A stretch of 64,000 nt of DNA from Chitinophaga barathri. GTDB lineage: Bacteria > Bacteroidota > Bacteroidia > Chitinophagales > Chitinophagaceae. Shown piece by piece: positions 5,937 to 16,020 of this stretch. Location of the stretch: NCBI RefSeq assembly GCF_003807585.1, contig NZ_RMBX01000002.1, forward strand, positions 310,001 to 374,000, written 5' to 3'. Made by a program: the position numbers and the translations under genes. A model generated the notes under the pieces. The model worked only from the letters and a program-made list of their open reading frames with translations. It had not been told where the DNA came from and did no database searches. The stretch's first letter is position 1. The number at the start of each line of letters is the position of its first letter.

Positions 5937-8864
5937 ATGAGAAAATTTCTGAAAGGCATCCTGTCATGTATATGCCTGCTACTTCCGCTTGTCATCCAGG
6001 CACAAAATCAAACCGTCAGGGGAAAGGTCACGGACGTGGCCGGCCAGCCTCTGCCCGGCGCCAGCGTAGTGGTGCAAAAAGGCCGCCAGGGCACTGTGAC
6101 CAATGCGGAAGGTTTTTTTGAACTGTCCGTTCCATCCGGCACAAAACTCACCATCAACTTCACCGGGTACAGGTCCCGGACCCTCACAGCCGATCCCGCG
6201 GCCCCGCTGCAGGTAGTGCTGGAGGAAGACATTGCGAAGCTGGATGAGATCATTGTCACCGGCCTCGCCACCTCCGTAAAAAGAAGGAATGCCGCCAACT
6301 CGGTGGCCACCGTTTCCGCGAAAGAACTGTCCGGCACCGCGCCCGCGCAAACGCTGGACGCCGCACTGAGCGGCAAGGTGACCGGCGCCAATATCACCGC
6401 CAGCTCAGGCGCGCCGGGCGGCGGTCTTTCGTTTAAATTGCGCGGGGTATCGTCTATTTACGGTACCATCCAGCCGCTGTTTGTGATAGATGGAGTGATC
6501 GTAAGCAACCGTTCTGTTTCTACCGGCCTCAATACCTTCACGGAAGCCAGCAGCGGCGGCAGCGCCACTTCCGCGCAGGACAACTCCGCATCCCGTATTG
6601 CGGACATCAACCCCGCTGATATCGAAAATGTGGAGATCCTGAAAGGCGCTTCCGCATCCGCCATCTACGGTTCACAGGCATCCGCCGGCGTGGTGATCAT
6701 CACTACCAAAAAAGGGCGCGCCGGTAAAACGCGTTTTCAATTCAACCAGGATGCCGGCTTTGCTTCCGTATCGCGGCTGATGGGCACCAAACTGGAACTG
6801 ACGGGTGACGATATAGACGCGCGCGGCTGGTCATCCGCGGATTCACTGGAGTATGAAAATGCAAGGAGAGCAGGAAAACTGTACGATTATGAAAAAGAAA
6901 TGTTCGGCAACAAGGGTTTTATCCGCAACACGAACCTCAGCGTCAGCGGCGGGAATGAAAAGACCACTTTTCATATTTCCGCCGGTACCAAAAAAGAAGA
7001 AGGCATTGTCAGGAATACAGGTTATGAGAACCACAACATCCGCCTGAACCTCAATCACAGGGCTTCCGACCGGCTGAAGTTCGGCCTGTCCACCGCCTAT
7101 ATGAATACTGCCGCGGACCGTGGCATCTTCAACAACGACAACACCGGCGTATCCGTAACCGGCGCACTCACCGCCCTCCGCCCGTTCTACGACCTCCATC
7201 CGAATGCAGACGGTGTGTACCCCGATCCGCTGGGGGGCAACAACGTACTGGAGACTATTGCATTGATGACCAACAGCGAAAAGATCAACCGCGTGATCAC
7301 CGGGGCTAATATGGAAGCCATCCTGCAGCAGTCAAACGTATCCGTTACGCGTTTCTCCGGCCGCGCGGGCGTGGACTTCTATCATGGTAAAACACAGGCC
7401 CTCTTTCCCGGACGGCTTCATTTTGAACAGGCGGCAGGTACAAACGGCCGCAACAACCAGGGGAGCACTTACGACCTCAATACCAGCTGGGCGGCATTTC
7501 TCGTGAACACACTCACGCCCGGGGCCGGCCGCAGTTCATTTACCACCACGCTGGGCCTCACGCATGAATTCGGTTCCTTCGACCAGCTGATGACCATTGC
7601 GCAGAACCTCGTAGGTTCACAGACCAGCCAGGGGCAGGCCAGCAGCCTGCGCGCCCAGCAAAGCCGCCAATCTTTCAGGAACGACGGCATCTTTTTCCAG
7701 GAAGAATTTGCCTACAATGAATTCCTGAACCTGACCGCGGGCGTGCGTTTTGACAAATCCACCAACAACGGCGATTACAAAAAATATAACATCTACCCCA
7801 AAGTGAACGCATCCTGGAACATCACGAGGATGGCCGACTGGAACAGCAGCATCCTGGGTGACCTGAAACTACGCGTTGCCTATGGCGAGAGCAGCGGCTT
7901 CCCCACTTTCAGCAGCCGCTTCACCACCATGCCCAGTGAAAACGTGGAAGGCATACCTGGCACCGGTACCGGCATCACACTTGGCAACCCGGACATCGGG
8001 CCCGAACGCCAGACAGAACTGGAAGGCGGTGTGGACATTTCTTTCTTCAACGGCCGCTTAAGCCTGGAAGCCACCGTGTATAACAAAGTGATCAAAGATC
8101 TGCTGGTAGCCGCGGACTGGCCTATCTCCACCGGTTTTTCTTCCAAATGGATCAACGGCGGCTCCCTGCGTAACCGCGGCCTGGAGCTCTCCCTGCGTAC
8201 CGTACCGGTGAACAACCGCAATATCCGCTGGAACTCCAATGTCAATTTCTGGCTGAACCGCTCCAAAGTGCTCACGCTGGACGTGCCGATGTTTGACATG
8301 GGCGATGGCTTCGGCTCCTCCTACGGCGCTTTTTATATCGAACAGGGCAGATCGGCCACGCAGATACTCATAGAACATGAGCCCGGCGTGCTGATGCCTA
8401 TAGGCAATTCTGAACCGGACTTCCAGCTGAACTGGTTCAACGAAGTGACCCTGTTCCGCGACTTCACTTTCCGCGCGCTGCTGCATTATAAAAAAGGCGG
8501 CGACAATATTAACCTGACCCAGCTGCTCAGGGACTGGGGCGGCGTTTCACGCGACTGGGACAACCGGGACGATAAAGGTGAACGCACCGGCGTGAGCCGC
8601 GCGGATGACCACCGCACACTGATCCAGGATGCCAGCTATCTCCGCCTGCGTGAAGTAGCATTGTTCTACCGCCTCCCCATCAAATCCAAAACCATCGAAA
8701 ACATACAGGTGGGCGTTTCCGCAAACAATTATTTCATCTCCACCAACTATGACGGTTACGATCCCGAAGTGTCCAACTTCGGCTCCACCTTCGGCACAGG
8801 TGTGGACGTAAACCCATACCCTGCCTCCAAAAGGCTGCAGTTTCACCTGTCCCTCAATTTCTAA
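5937..8864 (+). CDS. SusC/RagA-family TonB-dependent outer-membrane transporter
   Basis: This 975-aa protein imports oligosaccharides across the outer membrane using TonB energy. A signal peptide (MRKFLKGILSCICLLLPLVI) leads into a carboxypeptidase-regulatory-like beta domain (~24-100, GQPLPGASVVVQKGRQGTVT). A TonB-box-like LDEIIVTG follows (~103), then the plug with the SusC hallmarks IQPLFVIDGV and LKGASASAIYGSQASAGVV, and a 22-strand-type barrel ending in Phe (FHLSLNF). The ATG at 5937 was preferred over an upstream frame extension because it places the signal peptide at the N-terminus. The SusD partner follows 15 bp later. No sigma/anti-sigma pair is adjacent, and no N-terminal signalling (STN) domain is visible. 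Confidence 0.95.
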   Translation: MRKFLKGILSCICLLLPLVIQAQNQTVRGKVTDVAGQPLPGASVVVQKGRQGTVTNAEGFFELSVPSGTKLTINFTGYRSRTLTADPAAPLQVVLEEDIAKLDEIIVTGLATSVKRRNAANSVATVSAKELSGTAPAQTLDAALSGKVTGANITASSGAPGGGLSFKLRGVSSIYGTIQPLFVIDGVIVSNRSVSTGLNTFTEASSGGSATSAQDNSASRIADINPADIENVEILKGASASAIYGSQASAGVVIITTKKGRAGKTRFQFNQDAGFASVSRLMGTKLELTGDDIDARGWSSADSLEYENARRAGKLYDYEKEMFGNKGFIRNTNLSVSGGNEKTTFHISAGTKKEEGIVRNTGYENHNIRLNLNHRASDRLKFGLSTAYMNTAADRGIFNNDNTGVSVTGALTALRPFYDLHPNADGVYPDPLGGNNVLETIALMTNSEKINRVITGANMEAILQQSNVSVTRFSGRAGVDFYHGKTQALFPGRLHFEQAAGTNGRNNQGSTYDLNTSWAAFLVNTLTPGAGRSSFTTTLGLTHEFGSFDQLMTIAQNLVGSQTSQGQASSLRAQQSRQSFRNDGIFFQEEFAYNEFLNLTAGVRFDKSTNNGDYKKYNIYPKVNASWNITRMADWNSSILGDLKLRVAYGESSGFPTFSSRFTTMPSENVEGIPGTGTGITLGNPDIGPERQTELEGGVDISFFNGRLSLEATVYNKVIKDLLVAADWPISTGFSSKWINGGSLRNRGLELSLRTVPVNNRNIRWNSNVNFWLNRSKVLTLDVPMFDMGDGFGSSYGAFYIEQGRSATQILIEHEPGVLMPIGNSEPDFQLNWFNEVTLFRDFTFRALLHYKKGGDNINLTQLLRDWGGVSRDWDNRDDKGERTGVSRADDHRTLIQDASYLRLREVALFYRLPIKSKTIENIQVGVSANNYFISTNYDGYDPEVSNFGSTFGTGVDVNPYPASKRLQFHLSLNF

Positions 8865-8879
8865 ACAATTAAAGATGAT

Positions 8880-10211
8880 ATGATGATCCAGAAAAAAATA
8901 TATGCTCCGATCCTTATCGCCAGCCTGGTGTGGCTGGCGGCTTGTAAAAATGAGCCGATCACTAACCCGAACGCCCCTACGATGGAAGAAATCATCAAGA
9001 ACCCGACCGTAGGGGAATTGAACAACCTGGCTACCGGTGTGGAAGGTTCGATGCGTGCGGGCATGGGATTTTATGTAGACGTTACCGGCGTAATAGGCCG
9101 GGAGTTTTTCCGTCATAACAGTTCCGAACCGCGCTATACCACGCAGTTGCTCGGCAAAGGCACCGAACAGCTCAGCGGCAATGCTTTTTACATCAGCAAT
9201 ATCTGGCTGGGCAAATACAACTGCGTAAAAACCTGCAACCTGCTGATAGAAGGAACCAACAATTCCAAATTCGTTGAAAATGCCGGGCAAAAGAACGGGT
9301 ACATTGCTTTTGCAAAGACCATTATGGCGCACCAGATGCTGCTGGCGCTGAATGTTACATACGACAACGGCATCCGCCTGGAAGTGACCGACCCAAACCA
9401 CCCCGGCCCTATCGTGACCAGGGCGCAGGCGCTGGAAGGCATTGCAAAATTACTGGACGATGCTTATGTTATGCTGGGAGGTGATATTGAATTCATTTTC
9501 CAGTTATCCTCCGGCTTTGAAGATTTCAGCACGCCTGAGGATTTTGCAAAGTTCAACCGCGCGGTAGCCGCTCGTGTGGCGCTTTACCAGGAACGATGGG
9601 CAGAAACGCTGGACCTCCTGGGAGACACTTACCTGGACCAGGCCCCGGCCGCCGACCTGGATGCGGGGCCCCAACACGTTTTCACATCCGCTTCGGGCGA
9701 CCGGGAAAACCCGGTGAACGTACCATTGTCCGGCGCCAACACCCGGCTTGCCCACCCGTCCTATATGAGAGACATAGAAGCGGGAGACGACCGGATCAAC
9801 AAATCCACCGCGCGTGCCACAGCCCGGAGTGTGGACGGCCTGCCCGCCAGCAACCGCGATTTTGCCATTTATCCCACACTGACCACGCCCATGCCTATCC
9901 TCCGCAACGAGGAACTGATCCTGATCTATGCGGAGGCGCAGGCGCAACTAAACAATTTCCCCCTGGCTGCCGGAGCGCTCAACCTGATCCGTACCCGTCA
10001 CGGGCTTGCCGCCAAACCAGCCGCAGCGCTTGACACGAAGGATGAAGTGATTGACGAGCTGCTGGTACAGCGCCGTTTCTCCCTCTGGGGCGAAGGCCAT
10101 CGCTGGATAGACCTGCGCCGCTACAACCGTCTTGGCACGCTGCCCATCGACCGGGCTAATGATGACGTATGGACCCAGTTACCGCTTCCCCAGGCGGAAG
10201 AAGGAATGTAA
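8880..10211 (+). CDS. SusD/RagB-family glycan-binding surface lipoprotein
   Basis: This 443-aa protein has a lipoprotein leader (lipobox LAAC, Cys ~22), then SusD-type helices: NIWLGKYNCVKTCN, a TPR-like middle (RAVAARVALYQERW) and the family's C-terminal segment ILRNEELILIYAEAQAQLN with RRFSLWGEGHRWIDLRRY. It caps the SusC barrel and presents the glycan at the outer membrane. Two adjacent ATGs (8880 and 8883) could both initiate; the first was taken. At 443 residues it is somewhat shorter than typical SusD proteins (~500), and the end after QLPLPQAEEGM is abrupt but followed by a good terminator. Confidence 0.93.
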   Translation: MMIQKKIYAPILIASLVWLAACKNEPITNPNAPTMEEIIKNPTVGELNNLATGVEGSMRAGMGFYVDVTGVIGREFFRHNSSEPRYTTQLLGKGTEQLSGNAFYISNIWLGKYNCVKTCNLLIEGTNNSKFVENAGQKNGYIAFAKTIMAHQMLLALNVTYDNGIRLEVTDPNHPGPIVTRAQALEGIAKLLDDAYVMLGGDIEFIFQLSSGFEDFSTPEDFAKFNRAVAARVALYQERWAETLDLLGDTYLDQAPAADLDAGPQHVFTSASGDRENPVNVPLSGANTRLAHPSYMRDIEAGDDRINKSTARATARSVDGLPASNRDFAIYPTLTTPMPILRNEELILIYAEAQAQLNNFPLAAGALNLIRTRHGLAAKPAAALDTKDEVIDELLVQRRFSLWGEGHRWIDLRRYNRLGTLPIDRANDDVWTQLPLPQAEEGM

Positions 10212-10237
10212 TACCTCTTTTCACCAATAGTAAAAAC

Positions 10238-10265
10238 AGAAGGCTGCCAGGTGCAGCCTTCTTCT
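10238..10265 (+). terminator. Intrinsic terminator after susD
   Basis: AGAAGGCTGC (10238-10247) pairs with GCAGCCTTCT (10253-10262), followed by a T-rich run. Confidence 0.85.
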
Positions 10266-10398
10266 ATTCAGCATCAAACATTATCCGCCATTTGTACCTT
10301 GTTTTGAGCTGTTTTTCCATATAGTCGATTGCCGGAAAGGCCCAACCAGACGCACTATAGCCCACCATCTGATAGTATTTTACCTACCCCTCTGGAAC

Positions 10399-10520
10399 AA
10401 GCGGGCCATCTGTGTGAGATAACCCGGGAAGAGCCATGGTAGATATACGAGAGATATAGGCAAAGCGGACTTGAGGTGGAGATGAGGCGGACTTGATCCG
10501 GAGTTAGCGCGGTTAATATG
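10399..10520 (-). repeat. 11-bp-periodic dispersed repeat, copy 1
   Basis: Read on the minus strand the segment parses into consecutive 11-mers such as ATCAAGTCCGC, CTCATCTCCAC, CTCAAGTCCGC, CTCTCGTATAT, CTACCATGGCT and CTTCCCGGGTT, preceded by TAGCATATTAACCG. The same series occurs at 60185-60319 and, more diverged, at 29494-29585. Confidence 0.8.
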
Positions 10521-10596
10521 CTATCACAAGCCCTGACAGTAAGGGTTCCATTTAAGACAAACTTTGAAGTAACACCTCCTGGTTGCCTATAAAAAA

Positions 10597-10622
10597 CGGC
10601 CGGTCCTATATTGAACCGGCCG
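10597..10622 (-). terminator. Intrinsic terminator after galK (bidirectional)
   Basis: CGGCCGGT (10597-10604) pairs with ACCGGCCG (10615-10622); the stem is flanked by A6 on the left and T7 on the right, so it can work in both directions. Confidence 0.88.
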
Positions 10623-10645
10623 CTTTTTTTATATCGGTAATTATA

Positions 10646-11812
10646 TCAGGCAATGGCCACAGTGGGTTGCAATACGTTTGCACCTTCCTGGATGGAGGTT
10701 ACATACACCTCGGGGATTATACCGAAATGCTGCTGGAATTGTTCCTGCATAAATGCGGTGAATTCTTCCACTCTCTCCGTTTGAACGAGATTGATCGTAC
10801 ATCCGCCAAAACCTCCGCCCATCATCCTTGCGCCGGCTACTTCGGAGCGGGTCTTTGCGAGGTCCGCGAGGAAGTCCAGCTCGGGGCACGATACTTCATA
10901 AAGTTTGCTGAGGCCTTCATGAGAGGCGTACATCAGTTCTCCGAATTCTTTCAGTTCGTTGCGTTGCAGATGCGCGCAGGCTTTTTCAACCCGTTCGTTT
11001 TCCTGGGTCACGTAGCGGCAGCGGTCGTATACCTTGGGCGGCAGTTTGTCTTTGTACTGCTCCACCTGCGCGGAAGTGAGGTTCCGCAGGCTGCTGATGT
11101 CCGGGAAAAACTCCCGGAGGATCTTTACGCCTTCTTCGCATTGCGCGCGGCGTACGTTGTATTCTGAAGAAGCAAGGGAATGGTGGACCATGGAGTTCAC
11201 CAGCACGATTTTATATTCTTTGGAAAATTCGAAAGGGAAATAAGTGAATTCAAGGCTGCGGCAGTCCAGCAGCATCACGCGGTCTTTCTGGCCGTGCAGG
11301 TTGGCGAACTGGTCCATGATGCCGCATTTCACCCCGGGGAAAGTGTGCTCCGCCAGCTGACCTACCTTAGCCATATCCATACGGCCTAGTTTGAAGTCCA
11401 ACAGGTGATTCAGCGCAACGTTCAGCCCTCCTTCCACGGCGGCGGAGCTGCTCATGCCCGCGCCGATGGGAATATCGCCGGTGATCACGCAATCGAAACC
11501 TTTTACCTCCAGACCTCGTTGCTGCAGCTGGTATACGACGCCTTTCAGGTAATTGATCCAGCCGCCGCCGGGTTTGATGTCTTTCAGTGAAAAGGAGGCC
11601 TTTTCGCCGTTGAAAAGAGCATAGGCGTTGCAGGTATCCGTATCGTTGAGCGCGATGGCATAGATGATCTTTTTATCGATGGCTGCGGGCAACACAAAAC
11701 CTTCGTTATAATCCGTATGCTCGCCGATGAGATTAATACGGCCGGGAGAAGAAACGATGAGTGGTTCTTTGTGGAATTGTTTTTTAAACTGTTCTATTGC
11801 TTGCGATATCAT
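10646..11812 (-). CDS. galK: Galactokinase
   Basis: This 388-aa cytoplasmic GHMP kinase phosphorylates galactose at C1, the entry to the Leloir pathway. The galactokinase signature GRINLIGEHTDYNEG is at ~24-38, the ATP-binding loop PIGAGMSSSAAVEGG at ~130-144, and the C-terminal GHMP motif GARMMGGGFGGCTINLV at ~336-352. The length is normal. The ATG at 11810-11812 fits the family N-terminus. It lies downstream of the GluP-type transporter on the same strand, with a hairpin terminator in the 132-bp gap, so it may be transcribed by partial read-through or its own promoter. No other Leloir gene (galT, galM) is in the window. Confidence 0.95.
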   Translation of the reverse strand: MISQAIEQFKKQFHKEPLIVSSPGRINLIGEHTDYNEGFVLPAAIDKKIIYAIALNDTDTCNAYALFNGEKASFSLKDIKPGGGWINYLKGVVYQLQQRGLEVKGFDCVITGDIPIGAGMSSSAAVEGGLNVALNHLLDFKLGRMDMAKVGQLAEHTFPGVKCGIMDQFANLHGQKDRVMLLDCRSLEFTYFPFEFSKEYKIVLVNSMVHHSLASSEYNVRRAQCEEGVKILREFFPDISSLRNLTSAQVEQYKDKLPPKVYDRCRYVTQENERVEKACAHLQRNELKEFGELMYASHEGLSKLYEVSCPELDFLADLAKTRSEVAGARMMGGGFGGCTINLVQTERVEEFTAFMQEQFQQHFGIIPEVYVTSIQEGANVLQPTVAIA

Positions 11813-11873
11813 TTAGAAGGGTACTTTTGACACCTAAAAATATAAAAAAGCCCCGTCTTTCCCAGCAGAAAAG

Positions 11874-11923
11874 AAAAATGCTTCTGCGGGACCGGTTTTA
11901 GCCAGGCGGGCAGAAGCATTTTT
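11874..11923 (-). terminator. Hairpin between the sugar transporter gene and galK
   Basis: AAAAATGCTTCTGC (11874-11887) and its exact complement (11910-11923) flank a 22-base loop, giving a T5 run on the minus strand. It would attenuate transcription from the transporter into galK. Confidence 0.75.
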
Positions 11924-11944
11924 CGGGTATTGTTGTTTACTAGG

Positions 11945-13243
11945 TTAAGCCGGCAGACCTTTCTTATGGCCTTTCCAGGCGAAATAGAAGATCACCAGGT
12001 AACAGGGGATCATGATGACATAAGGCAGCTGGCGGTTTCCACCGATAGCATCCACAAACGCACCATAGATCAGTGGCAGGATGGCGCCGCCGCCGATGCC
12101 CATGATAAGCAGGGCGGAGCCGGTTTTGGTGAATTTGCCCAGTTTGTTGATAGCCAGCGGCCAGATGCCGGGCCACATCAGGGAATGGGCAAAACTCAGC
12201 AGGATGATAAACGCGATGGAGATATTGCCGGAGGTGAGCAGTGCGCCTGCGGTGAACACGAGGCCCAGGATAGCACAGATCATCAGCGCGGTTTTCTGGT
12301 TGAGCACTTTAGGCACGAGGGCCACGCCCAGCAGGTATCCTACGCCGAAAGCAAAAAGGCAGTAGATAGCCAGGTTTGCCGCCACGTTTTTAGCAAGCCC
12401 GGTATATTCACCATACAATGCGAGTGTATCGATGGCCAGTACTTCCACGCCTACGTAGAGGAACAGGCTCAGTACGCCCAGCATGAGGTAAGGAATACCG
12501 AACACAGAAGTGCGGCCATATTGGTCAGCGCCGGTGGCGGCGGCCTGTACGGGAGTTTCATCTTCCTGGTCTATTTCCGGCAGGTGTGCTTTACGCACAA
12601 ATACCGCGAGCAGCACCAGTACTACGGCCATGATGGCGTAAGGCATGATGAGGCGGGAAGCCAGGAGGTCCAGCTCCGCTTCGCGGGCTGCGCCGGTGAG
12701 GGTGTCGATCTTGGCGGAAACGGCTTCTGTATCGCTGAATAAAAGTTTAGCAAGTACGAAGATGCCGATGATGCCGGCCAGTTTATTACATATCCCCATG
12801 ATACTGATGCGTTTGGCAGCGCTTTCGATGGGGCCGAGAATGGTAACGTAAGGATTGGAAGCGGTTTGCAACAGGGCAAGACCGGTACCCTGGGTAAAAA
12901 GGCCCAGCAGGAACAAGGGATAAGACCTCATCTGCGCGGCGGGAATGAAGATCACAGAGCCCACGGCGATAATGAAGAGGCCGAGGGACATACCTTTGGG
13001 AAAGCCTATCTTCTTCAGGATCATGGAAGAAGGAATAGCCATCACCACATAAGAAACATAAAATGCGAAGGCAACCAGGTAGGCTACTACGTCTGTCAGT
13101 TCACATGCCTGTTTCAAAAAAGGGATCAGTACGGAGTTCAGCCAGGTAACGAAGCCGAAAATAAAGAACAGTGTTGCAATGATAAACATTGCTTGTTTGT
13201 AATTACCGCGAGGAGCGGCCACTGTAGCGGTTTTATCACTCAT
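11945..13243 (-). CDS. Glucose/galactose MFS transporter, GluP/FucP family
   Basis: This 432-aa integral inner-membrane protein shows about 12 hydrophobic segments. It carries the family signatures FFIFGFVTWLNSVLIPFLK (first membrane helix), LLQTASNPYVTILGP (~121-135) and the C-terminal HSLMWPGIWPLAINKLGKFT. Members of this proton-symport family carry glucose, galactose or fucose; the neighbouring galK makes galactose the best guess. It is divergent from the second FucP-like transporter, with a LacI-type operator in the 185-bp gap between the two start codons. Start ATG at 13241-13243. Confidence 0.9.
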   Translation of the reverse strand: MSDKTATVAAPRGNYKQAMFIIATLFFIFGFVTWLNSVLIPFLKQACELTDVVAYLVAFAFYVSYVVMAIPSSMILKKIGFPKGMSLGLFIIAVGSVIFIPAAQMRSYPLFLLGLFTQGTGLALLQTASNPYVTILGPIESAAKRISIMGICNKLAGIIGIFVLAKLLFSDTEAVSAKIDTLTGAAREAELDLLASRLIMPYAIMAVVLVLLAVFVRKAHLPEIDQEDETPVQAAATGADQYGRTSVFGIPYLMLGVLSLFLYVGVEVLAIDTLALYGEYTGLAKNVAANLAIYCLFAFGVGYLLGVALVPKVLNQKTALMICAILGLVFTAGALLTSGNISIAFIILLSFAHSLMWPGIWPLAINKLGKFTKTGSALLIMGIGGGAILPLIYGAFVDAIGGNRQLPYVIMIPCYLVIFYFAWKGHKKGLPA

Positions 13244-13314
13244 GAGTAGCTAAGGTTGATTGTTCAAGAATTTACGAACATACCTAACAATTCCCATATT
13301 TCATAAATATATTA

Positions 13315-13330
13315 GCTAAAACGTTTGAGC
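13315..13330. promoter_or_regulatory. LacI-family-type operator between divergent sugar transporter genes
   Basis: GCTAAAACGTTTGAGC is a near-perfect palindrome centred on ACGT, the usual form of LacI/CcpA-type operators. It nearly matches the perfect palindrome at 21323-21336 upstream of the GH92 gene. The regulator is not in the window. Confidence 0.55.
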
Positions 13331-13428
13331 AATTAAAAAAATTACGGGTTTTATGCCGTATTTTGGTCTTTTCTCAAAAAAATAATTATACATTTAGAGC
13401 CATATTTTACCAAAATATAATCAGGTAT

Positions 13429-15063
13429 ATGTCCACGCAAAATAAACAAGGTACGCATCCCTCGTTTTTCGTACTCATTCTGGTATTTTTCTTCTGGGGG
13501 TTTGTTGCGGCATCTAACAGTATTCTTATCCCGTTCTGCAAAGCCCATTTTAATCTGACGCAGATCCAATCCCAGCTGGTCGACTTCGCCTTCTATGGCG
13601 CCTATTTTGTCGGTTCGCTCGTCCTTTACCTGCTGTCTGCAATGAAAGGTGTGGACATCCTTAACCGGATCGGGTTCAAAAAAGGCATTATATATGGCCT
13701 GATCATCTCCGGCGTGGGCGCCGCCGCCACCATCGGCGCGGTGAACCTGGGCCTTGGCATGGAGAACAAGACCACCGCTTTTTATCTCATCCTCGGAGCT
13801 TATTTCATAGTGGCGCTCGGCTTCTCCCTGCAGCAGACCGCCGCCAATCCCTTCGCCATCCTTCTTGGCGACCCGGCAAAAGGATCCCACCGTCTCAACT
13901 TTGCGGGCGGCGTGAACTCCTTTGGCACCACCATCGGGCCCCTCGTTGTGAGCATCCTGCTGTTTGGCTCCGCCAAAGTAGCGGGTACATCCGGTGATAC
14001 AGACATCAGTAAGATCAACGTATTATATATTACCCTCGTGGCGTTGTTCCTGGTGGCGGCCGGCATTTTTGCCGCTACCAAAATGCCCAAGGGCACGGAA
14101 GACGATCATTTTGAGTCCTCTCCCAAAGCTACCCGTACCCTGCTCGGCATCACGGCAATGTTCATCGTCATTGCCATCGGCATCGTTGTAACCACGAAAC
14201 CGCTGCCTTATTTTATCGCGGGCATCATCGGCATACTTTTTATCCTGTTCTACGCCCAGTTCACCTCCCGCGGCAATGGGGAAGGATGGGGCGCAATGAA
14301 ATACCCGCAGCTGATCATGGGTATGATCGCCATTTTCGTATACGTTGGCGTGGAAGTAAGCACTTCTTCCAACCTCGGCGAACTGCTGAAAAAGCCCGGA
14401 TTCCTCACGCCGGAAGGCTTGCATGAATCCGAGATCAGTCCTTATATCGCCATTTTCTGGGGAGGCCTGATGATCGGCCGCTGGACAGGCGCTATCAGCG
14501 TATTTAACGTAACTAAAACCACCCGCCAGATATTATCCGTGATAGTACCTTTTGTAGCATACGGCGTCATCCTTGGCGTGAACGCATTAAAAGGCAACGA
14601 CATCACCAAGCTGTATCCTTTCGCGATCTGCATCGTGATCCAGATCATAGGTTTCTTTTATGGCCAGGATAAACCGGCTAAAACACTGCTTACCTTTGGT
14701 ATCATGGGCGTTGTGGCTATGGTGATCGGCCTGTTCACTACCGGGCCCGTAGCACTGTTCGCTTTCATTAGCGGCGGCTTGTTCTGCTCCGTAATGTGGC
14801 CGTGCATTTTCTCCCTGTCCATTGCTGGTCTCGGGAAATATACAGGCCAGGGCTCCTCCTTCCTGATCATGATGATCCTGGGCGGCGCGCTCGTTCCGCC
14901 TTTACAGGGTGGGTTTTCAGATATCCCGGCAATCGGCATTCATATGTCGTATATTGTACCGGTGATCTGCTTCGCTTATCTCGCATTTTTCGCATTCCGT
15001 GTTAAAACAATTTTAAAATCCCAAGGTATAGACTATGAGTCAGCAACTAGCGGTGGGCATTGA
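13429..15063 (+). CDS. FucP-like MFS sugar transporter
   Basis: This 544-aa inner-membrane protein of the fucose/sugar permease family has [19 protein letters not shown] in its first helix, [17 protein letters not shown] (~145-161), [17 protein letters not shown], and [21 protein letters not shown] near the C-terminus. It is longer than the ~430-aa relatives, with extra hydrophobic segments in the middle (~240-285). The ATG at 13429 is used; the frame extends upstream only to a TTG. Its end overlaps the ROK kinase start by 29 bp, so import and phosphorylation are translationally linked. The sugar is unknown; fucose, mannose or N-acetylhexosamines fit the island. Confidence 0.9.
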   Translation: MSTQNKQGTHPSFFVLILVFFFWGFVAASNSILIPFCKAHFNLTQIQSQLVDFAFYGAYFVGSLVLYLLSAMKGVDILNRIGFKKGIIYGLIISGVGAAATIGAVNLGLGMENKTTAFYLILGAYFIVALGFSLQQTAANPFAILLGDPAKGSHRLNFAGGVNSFGTTIGPLVVSILLFGSAKVAGTSGDTDISKINVLYITLVALFLVAAGIFAATKMPKGTEDDHFESSPKATRTLLGITAMFIVIAIGIVVTTKPLPYFIAGIIGILFILFYAQFTSRGNGEGWGAMKYPQLIMGMIAIFVYVGVEVSTSSNLGELLKKPGFLTPEGLHESEISPYIAIFWGGLMIGRWTGAISVFNVTKTTRQILSVIVPFVAYGVILGVNALKGNDITKLYPFAICIVIQIIGFFYGQDKPAKTLLTFGIMGVVAMVIGLFTTGPVALFAFISGGLFCSVMWPCIFSLSIAGLGKYTGQGSSFLIMMILGGALVPPLQGGFSDIPAIGIHMSYIVPVICFAYLAFFAFRVKTILKSQGIDYESATSGGH

Positions 15064-16000
15064 TATTGGAGGTACTAATACAAAGTTTGGAATAGTAGAC
15101 CGTCGTGGCAACATTTTGTGCCAGGATCGTATGTCAACCAAAGCTCACGAAGAAGTTACCATGTTCCTGGCCGAACTGCATCAGCGCTTAACAAAGCTGA
15201 TAGAGCAGGTTGGCGGTATTGAAAACATCAAAGGCATCGGCGTAGGTGCGCCGAATGGTAATTATTACACAGGAAATATTGAATATGCTCCTAACCTGCG
15301 CTGGAAAGGCATTGTGCCTTTAGCGCAGATGCTCGAAGAATTATTCGGTTTGCCCACGGTACTCACGAACGACGCCAATGCGGCGGCGCTCGGTGAAATG
15401 ACCTACGGCACAGCGCGTGGCATGAAGGACTTTATCACCATCACGCTGGGCACCGGCGTAGGAAGCGGCATCGTGGCCAATGGCCAGCTTATTTACGGTC
15501 ATGACGGGTTCGCGGGAGAACTGGGCCACGTGATCGTGATCCCCGGCGGACGCCTGCACCCGGGCACCGGCGCACACGGTTCCCTGGAATCTTATGCATC
15601 CGCCACCGGCGTTACCAACACGGCACTGGAACTGCTGGCATCAAGGCCGGACCAGGAAAGCGTGCTGCGCAACCACACCGCGGAAGAGATCGATTCAAAA
15701 ATGATCTACGAAGCCGCTATCAAAGGCGATAAGCTGGCTATCGAGATCTATGAATACACCGGCAAGGTATTGGGTGAAGCACTCGCGAACTTCGTGATGT
15801 TCTCCAGCCCTGAAGCCATCGTGCTGTTCGGCGGCCTCACACAGGCCGGCGACCTCATCATGCGCCCCGTGCGCGAGCACATGGAAAAGAACCTGCTGCC
15901 GATCTTCCAGGACAAAGTAAAACTCCTGTTCTCAGAACTGAAAGAAAGCGACGCCGCCATCCTTGGCGCAAGTGCGATGGCCTGGGAAATGAAAGATTAA
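15035..16000 (+). CDS. ROK-family sugar kinase lacking the cysteine zinc motif
   Basis: This 321-aa cytoplasmic kinase has a phosphate-binding [14 protein letters not shown] at residues 8-21, the catalytic Asp in [11 protein letters not shown] (D113), [10 protein letters not shown] (138-147), and GELGH (161-165) with the usual zinc-binding His. The family motif that normally supplies three cysteines (CxCGxxGCxE) is replaced by [18 protein letters not shown] at 172-189, so no cysteine ligand remains. ROK kinases phosphorylate glucose, GlcNAc, ManNAc or fructose; the overlap with the transporter gene and the amino-sugar setting favour a hexose or N-acetylhexosamine. The glycosylasparaginase gene follows 20 bp later. 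Confidence 0.9.
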   Translation: MSQQLAVGIDIGGTNTKFGIVDRRGNILCQDRMSTKAHEEVTMFLAELHQRLTKLIEQVGGIENIKGIGVGAPNGNYYTGNIEYAPNLRWKGIVPLAQMLEELFGLPTVLTNDANAAALGEMTYGTARGMKDFITITLGTGVGSGIVANGQLIYGHDGFAGELGHVIVIPGGRLHPGTGAHGSLESYASATGVTNTALELLASRPDQESVLRNHTAEEIDSKMIYEAAIKGDKLAIEIYEYTGKVLGEALANFVMFSSPEAIVLFGGLTQAGDLIMRPVREHMEKNLLPIFQDKVKLLFSELKESDAAILGASAMAWEMKD

Positions 16001-16020
16001 TTTTCTTAACATTGTGCGGT

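Larger units (their letters stand above)
10212..10645. other. Convergent intergenic region between susD and galK
   Basis: The 434 bp hold the susD terminator, a copy of an 11-bp-periodic dispersed repeat (minus orientation, ~10399-10520) and the galK terminator. No coding frame is supported. Confidence 0.7.
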
